64,000 nt of DNA from Phytophthora hibernalis (taxonomy: Eukaryota; Oomycota; Peronosporomycetes; Peronosporales; Peronosporaceae). The notes beneath the pieces are model-generated. The model made no database searches and was not told the origin of the DNA. It saw only the letters and a program-made list of their open reading frames with translations. The translations under genes and the position numbers were made by a program. Location: NCBI GenBank assembly GCA_012656075.1, contig JAAKBF010000014.1, forward strand, positions 248,001-312,000. Direction: 5' to 3'. How positions within the stretch are numbered: the stretch's first letter is position 1; each line of letters opens with the position of its first letter. Positions 62,607-64,000 of the stretch are shown here, piece by piece.

Positions 62607-62639
62607 TGCCGTCCGTGAATATTTGATATTTCAAAAATG

Positions 62640-63022
62640 ATTACGCAATAATTCTCTGGATTTTATATCCAGAGTCTACATGTACCAGGAATTGTAACGA
62701 GGTCTGAATCCTTGAATTTCTAATACCTTTCCTAATACGATATGAATACTTAATCAAATGTGTAAAATGCCTGCTATATTTAATATCCGGGAAGAATATT
62801 ATTATATTTGTGACGGTTGACCAATCTGCAGAAGATTTGGACAAAACACCATTATGATTCGATATCACTTGTAATTGTATTTTATCTGCAGCAGATGATT
62901 TATCCAGACCGTTCCAGTAATATTTCGGATTTTTTTCTTTGAGCAACACACTACGGTAAGTTACCGTCGGTAACCAAGCACCATATACTGGTACAGTATT
63001 ACAGTGGTGTGTTGAATGACTG
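62640..63022. repeat. Dispersed repeat, copy 2
   Basis: Aligns with 25040-25377 in the same orientation, starting at the small palindrome CTCTGGATTTTATATCCAGAG. It begins about 35 bp beyond the palindrome edge. Confidence 0.7.
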
Positions 63023-63061
63023 CATACCCGGGCTACCGTCCCGGGGCGCAGTTCGTAAGAA

Positions 63062-63090
63062 CGGGTATCGCCTAGACGAGGCGCTACCCG
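63062..63090. repeat. Hairpin (CGGGTATCGCCT arms)
   Basis: CGGGTATCGCCT pairs with AGGCGCTACCCG (11 of 12) over a 5-nt loop. GC-rich, in otherwise AT-rich repeat DNA; purpose unknown. Confidence 0.6.
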
Positions 63091-63099
63091 CAAATGGCA

Positions 63100-63388
63100 G
63101 TTATAACCCTTTCAAAGTCGTTCAGCAAAAATACCGCAATGCACTGAATTAGGGAAGTATTCGACCAGCTGTTCTATGTGATACACTTAATTCCAGGCAC
63201 TCAATTCCACAGAAGGAAAGTTCCCAAGGAAACACCAACACCGAGAAGAGAAGCTAACGAGAGCGCGTCCCATAATGGCCACTACAAGTCCAGCTCTCTA
63301 ATCACGGTAGTGTGCATTTGAGATACCCTTAAGTTCTTGCAGTAGTGTATTTTGCGAGCTTACCATTATCTGCCATACAATCGCTTCA
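63100..63388. other. Intergenic, nothing recognised
   Basis: No gene or repeat that I can support. Possible upstream region of the acidic ORF. Confidence 0.4.
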
Positions 63389-63637
63389 ATGAATAGATCG
63401 GACCCAAAGGCGGACGAAGAGCATGGTGCGTCTGAGGACAGTGGCCAGGAAATCAGCGAACACGACTCCGAGCAAGCGAGTGACGACGGTGATGGTGACG
63501 CCAGCGAAGACTCTGAGGGGTCGCTGGTCGGGGAAGACGAAGCAAGAGGAATACAACCAACACCCGTGCCGTCGCGTGTTAGATCCAGGTCCGGCGACAA
63601 CAGTTATCCACCACGGGCAGTGAAGGACATAAGGTGA
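63389..63637 (+). CDS. Short acidic ORF, possible N-terminus of a longer protein
   Basis: 82 codons from an ATG (MNRSDPKADEEHGASED), very rich in Asp, Glu and Ser, with a basic end (SRVRSRSGDN). Such openings occur in retroelement gag or nuclear proteins. It stops at 63637 just before a hairpin. I do not recognise the protein. Confidence 0.35.
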   Translation: MNRSDPKADEEHGASEDSGQEISEHDSEQASDDGDGDASEDSEGSLVGEDEARGIQPTPVPSRVRSRSGDNSYPPRAVKDIR

Positions 63638-63678
63638 ATCCCAGATACATAATAGGGAATCACACAGACACTGAACGG

Positions 63679-63733
63679 GAGATGTGCTATGCTTGTATCT
63701 GTGGATTTCACAGATACAAGCAAAGCACATCTC
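63679..63733. repeat. 25-bp hairpin
   Basis: GAGATGTGCTATGCTTGTAT and five more bases are inverted at 63709-63733 with a single mismatch and a 5-nt loop, followed by a CT run. A strong fold-back, either transposon tips joined head to head or a structural element. Confidence 0.8.
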
Positions 63734-63872
63734 TCTCTCTCCGTTACGTCATCTAAAATTTACAATGACGCGTGTGGGCACCTTGAATGGGGTCGATATA
63801 GCGGCCACCCTTCACAATCAAACTGACCACGGCGCGAACACGCTTCAAAACGCACCCGCGCCTCGCAGCGGA

Positions 63873-63965
63873 CTGTTAAGCTCGGCACGGTCCCGCCGGC
63901 CCCGTGCGCTGCTACTGCGGCCCGCCAGCAGCCTGTGAAGCTAGGTCAGGTCGCGCCGGCCCCGT
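63873..63965 (+). repeat. 60-bp-period tandem repeat
   Basis: A 33-bp block ending CGCCGGCCCCGT recurs at 63933-63965 with six differences. In one frame both encode VKLG-x-V-x-PAP, so it may be part of a repetitive coding region cut off by the window end. Confidence 0.5.
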
Positions 63966-64000
63966 AGTGAAGCATGGGTTTAGCATGTCTGAAATGGCAC

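Noticed and set aside
63000..63100. Possible tRNA at the GC-rich hairpin
   Set aside because: No D-arm or T-loop consensus; only simple hairpins.
1..64000. CRISPR arrays, bacterial operons or ribosome-binding sites
   Set aside because: Introns, oomycete gene families and eukaryotic transposons show nuclear DNA; no regularly spaced repeats of CRISPR size are present.
1..64000. RXLR or Crinkler effector genes
   Set aside because: Looked for signal peptide plus RXLR-EER or LFLAK in the larger frames; none found.

Overview
The window looks like a repeat-rich stretch of an oomycete nuclear genome, most likely Phytophthora-like. Three things point that way: compact GC-rich housekeeping genes with short GT-AG introns (about 65-110 nt, often with CTAAT or TACTAAC branch sites), an oomycete-type initiator upstream of one gene, and protein families I associate with Peronosporales (FBT transporters, S33-type secreted proteases, a DUF6818-like family). 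Between the genes lie many decayed transposons. The species is inferred, not shown.

Layout. 1-13 kb is decayed DNA: relics of one multipass membrane-protein family, two TIR elements with mariner-type ends, mariner, Harbinger and RNase H relics, and one long S33-type serine peptidase with two degraded cousins beside it. 13.3-25 kb is a gene island: a membrane apyrase-like protein (-), a Golgi-type glycosyltransferase (+), a CRIB-RhoGAP (-), a large Arb2/FAM172 plus AGC-kinase fusion (-), COQ4 (+) and an NPF-motif protein (-). 25-36 kb is transposon debris, a solo LTR and a pogo-type element. 36-37.8 kb is an FBT-family transporter.

37.7-62.6 kb is one large palindrome. Its arms (about 2.43 kb) carry GNAT acetyltransferase genes and the 3' end of the transporter. 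Its centre holds a Ty3/gypsy retroelement in circularly permuted order (gag-C, pol, antisense ORF, single LTR, gag-N), followed directly by a Mutator-like element with 789-bp terminal inverted repeats. That Mutator-like element has two convergent genes reading inward from the repeats: a MULE transposase and an AWS-SET-postSET histone-methyltransferase-like protein. This is the strongest candidate for something undescribed.

Many conserved frames are broken by single-base losses in homopolymers, and the two palindrome arms disagree at such sites. Some apparent pseudogenes may therefore be consensus errors of long-read assembly. In-frame stops and large deletions in the transposon genes are true decay.
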